The notes under the pieces were generated by a model, which was given only the letters and a program-made list of their open reading frames with translations, searched no databases and was not told where the DNA came from. Positions 8,973 through 10,702 of a DNA stretch of 10,702 bases are shown one piece after another. A program made the position numbers and the translations under genes. Origin of the DNA: Pontiella desulfatans (GTDB lineage Bacteria > Verrucomicrobiota > Kiritimatiellia > Kiritimatiellales > Pontiellaceae); NCBI GenBank assembly GCA_029287275.1, contig JARFRL010000004.1, positions 1 to 10,702 on the forward strand, in the 5' to 3' direction. The stretch's first letter is position 1. Each line of letters starts with the position of its first letter.

Positions 8973-8980
8973 ACCTCCTC
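8973..8980 (-). promoter_or_regulatory. Ribosome binding site of aroE
   Basis: GAGGAGGT on the minus strand lies 6 bases before the aroE ATG. It abuts the outer arm of the inverted repeat at 8984-9056, so folding of that repeat in the transcript would end four bases short of it. Confidence 0.75.
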
Positions 8981-8983
8981 TAT

Positions 8984-9056
8984 TTTCACCACGAAGATGG
9001 GAAGAACACGAAGCCCGCGGGCCCTGCTTCGTGAGCTTCTTTTCTTCGTGGTGAAA
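8984..9056. repeat. Imperfect 73-base inverted repeat between leuA and aroE
   Basis: The outer arms TTTCACCACGAAGA (8984-8997) and TCTTCGTGGTGAAA (9043-9056) are perfect 14-base complements. Inside them GAAG (9001-9004) pairs with CTTC and, after a two-base mismatch, CACGAAG (9007-9013) pairs with CTTCGTG (9027-9033). A GC-rich loop, CCCGCGGGCCCTG (9014-9026), closes it. The word CACGAAG thus occurs twice directly and twice inverted. It has no T tract on either strand, so it is not a normal intrinsic terminator. It resembles a dispersed REP-like palindrome. Confidence 0.85.
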
Positions 9057-9058
9057 TA

Positions 9059-10702
9059 TTACGTATTCGCGACGCGGTTAAGGCCGGCGACGATGGCGCG
9101 CACCGCGGCCTGGTTGATGTTCGAGTTCGAGCCGACGCCGAAGATCACGCCGTTGTCCGCGAGCTTGAGCGGAACGTACGCGAGCGCCAGGGCGTCCGCG
9201 CCTTTTCCGATCGCCTGCTCGTGATAATCGTCCACGGTGAAGTCGACGTCGACGATCTGGTTGATCGCGGCGACGAACGCGGAAATCGGCCCGTTGCCGT
9301 CGGCGACCACCGTCTTCTCCTCGCCGTTGACGCGCACTTTGACCTCGCCGTGAATGAAGGTCGGATCGTTGTCGTCCGGCCGCGGCCAGTAACCCACGAG
9401 CTCGTACGGCCCTTCCGGCGAGACGAACTCGCGCTGGAAGACCTCGTGCACTTCATCGGCGCTGATTTCGCGGCCGACTTTCTCGCTATAGCCCTGCACG
9501 TATTTGCCGAGCTCGGGCTGCATCGCCTTCGGAATCTCGACGCCGAAGTCCTGCTCGAGCACCCACGCGATTCCGCCCTTGCCGGACTGCGAGTTGATGC
9601 GGATCAGCCGCTCGAACTTGCGGCCGAGGTCCGCGGGGTCGATATGGAGATACGGCACCTTCCAGCCCATGCCGAAACGATCAGGCGCTTCCGCGAGCTT
9701 GTGCACGCCCTTGTTGATGGCGTCCTGATGCGAGCCGGAGAAGGCGGTGAAGGCGTAGCTGCCCGCGTACGGCTGGCGGTAATAGATCGGCATGCCGGTC
9801 AAACGTTCCACCGTCGCGGCGACGGTCCCGAGATCCGAAAAGTCGATCCCGGTTTCAATGCCGCGGGAAAAGAGGTTGGTAATGACCGTCACGAGATCCA
9901 CGTTGCCGGTGCGCTCGCCGTGTCCGAAGAGCGTGCCTTCCACGCGATCGGCGCCCGCCAGGAGCGCGAGCTCGGTGGCGGCCACGGCCATGCCTTGGTC
10001 GTTGTGCGAGTGGAGCGAGACGAGGATGCCGTCGCGCTCGGAAAAGTCGCGGCAGAATTTCTCGATCATGTCGGCGTAGTGGTTCGGCGGACGACGCTCG
10101 ACGGTCGCGGGGAGGTTCATGATCACCGGTTTTTCCGGACTCCCCTTGCCCCACGCCGCGAAGACGGCCTCGCACAGCTCGAGGGAGAAATCGATGTCGG
10201 TGTCGGTGAACTCCTCCGGCGAGAATTCGTAGCGGATATCGGACTCGGGCATCGCGTCGGAAAGCGCGCGGATCTGTTTCGTGGCCGCGACCGCGGTCTC
10301 GATGAGCTGCGGGCGTTCCATGCCGAAGACCTGCTTCATGTGAAGATCGGACGGCGCGATGTAGGCGTGCACGATGCCGCGCTCGCAGCCTTTGAAGGCC
10401 TCGAGCGTGCGATCGATCAAATGCGGGCGCGATTGCGTGAGCCCCATGATGAACACGTCGTCGGGAATGAGATCCTCTTCGATGAGCTTGCGGAAGAAAT
10501 CGAACTCGTCCTGACTCGCGGACGGGAAGCCGACTTCGATGTGCTTGAAGCCGACATCGCAAAGCATCTGAAAATATTCAAGTTTCTGTTCCGGGTCCAT
10601 CGGATCAGGCAACGCTTGATTGCCGTCGCGCATGTCGACCGAGCACCACATCGGCGACTGGGTGAGGCTCTTCGACGGCCATTGGCGGTCGGGGAGATCG
10701 AT
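9059..10702 (-). CDS. leuA: 2-Isopropylmalate synthase, long (yeast/actinobacterial-like) type, partial at 5' end
   Basis: Condenses acetyl-CoA with 2-oxoisovalerate, the first committed step of leucine synthesis. The 547 visible residues run to the C-terminus; probably a few dozen N-terminal residues lie beyond the window edge. The frame is open through the edge, and its residues IDLPDRQWPSKS (1-12) match the family, so the ATG at 10651 is internal. Seen: RDGNQALPDPM (25-35), the metal-binding HSH at 231-233 in SLHSHNDQG, and GHGERTGN at 260-267 with the conserved GxGERxGN signature. The C-terminal 130 or so residues (GPYELVGYW from 431) fit the LeuA regulatory dimer domain that binds leucine, so feedback inhibition is likely. 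The WPS, RDGNQALPDPM and C-terminal features point to the LeuA2/yeast-type branch rather than homocitrate or citramalate synthase. aroE follows on the same strand. Confidence 0.94.
   Translation of the reverse strand: MDLPDRQWPSKSLTQSPMWCSVDMRDGNQALPDPMDPEQKLEYFQMLCDVGFKHIEVGFPSASQDEFDFFRKLIEEDLIPDDVFIMGLTQSRPHLIDRTLEAFKGCERGIVHAYIAPSDLHMKQVFGMERPQLIETAVAATKQIRALSDAMPESDIRYEFSPEEFTDTDIDFSLELCEAVFAAWGKGSPEKPVIMNLPATVERRPPNHYADMIEKFCRDFSERDGILVSLHSHNDQGMAVAATELALLAGADRVEGTLFGHGERTGNVDLVTVITNLFSRGIETGIDFSDLGTVAATVERLTGMPIYYRQPYAGSYAFTAFSGSHQDAINKGVHKLAEAPDRFGMGWKVPYLHIDPADLGRKFERLIRINSQSGKGGIAWVLEQDFGVEIPKAMQPELGKYVQGYSEKVGREISADEVHEVFQREFVSPEGPYELVGYWPRPDDNDPTFIHGEVKVRVNGEEKTVVADGNGPISAFVAAINQIVDVDFTVDDYHEQAIGKGADALALAYVPLKLADNGVIFGVGSNSNINQAAVRAIVAGLNRVANT

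Noticed and set aside
8984..9056. The palindrome as an intrinsic terminator for leuA.
   Set aside because: Neither strand has a T tract after the stem, and aroE follows on the same strand.

Overview
The window is an ordinary, densely packed, GC-rich bacterial chromosome segment. It holds housekeeping genes around the core cytoplasmic and inner-membrane part of a type IV pilus or type II secretion (T4P/T2SS) assembly machine. A prepilin peptidase and T4P/T2SS parts suggest a diderm (Gram-negative) bacterium. The phylum cannot be fixed from the sequence. The dispersed intergenic CGTGA/CACGAAG-type repeats and the divergent EF-G domain V would fit an environmental lineage such as the PVC group or relatives, but that is a weak inference.

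Layout, plus strand. The window opens inside fusA (EF-G, 5' end missing), which closes with a strong intrinsic terminator at 1655-1684. A tight operon follows: two tandem paralogous GspE/PilB-family ATPases joined by a TGATG overlap (1746-3407 and 3407-5107), then a PilC/GspF inner-membrane platform protein (5114-6373). After 36 bases comes a small CbiX/SirB-type tetrapyrrole chelatase (6410-6814) with its own Shine-Dalgarno site. Next is rpsU (ribosomal protein S21, 6926-7108), with a plausible sigma70 promoter, a near-perfect Shine-Dalgarno and a terminator at 7134-7161.

Layout, minus strand, read from the right edge: leuA (2-isopropylmalate synthase, 5' end missing, 10702-9059), aroE (shikimate dehydrogenase, 8966-8106), then a prepilin peptidase (7989-7174). 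The last converges on rpsU. The two gaps in this group each hold a repeat: a 73-base imperfect inverted repeat between leuA and aroE, and a tandem heptamer array between aroE and the peptidase gene.

How the genes work together: the two ATPases, PilC/GspF and the prepilin peptidase supply the motor, platform and pilin-processing parts of a T4P/T2SS-like machine. No pilin, pseudopilin, secretin or PilT retraction ATPase is encoded here, so the window alone does not say whether it builds pili or secretes proteins. AroE and LeuA belong to aromatic and leucine biosynthesis; fusA and rpsU are translation genes. I found no phage, transposase, CRISPR, tRNA or rRNA signal, and no convincing undescribed system. 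The most interesting details are the paired ATPases with unequal motifs, the probable cofactor switch in AroE, and the intergenic repeats.
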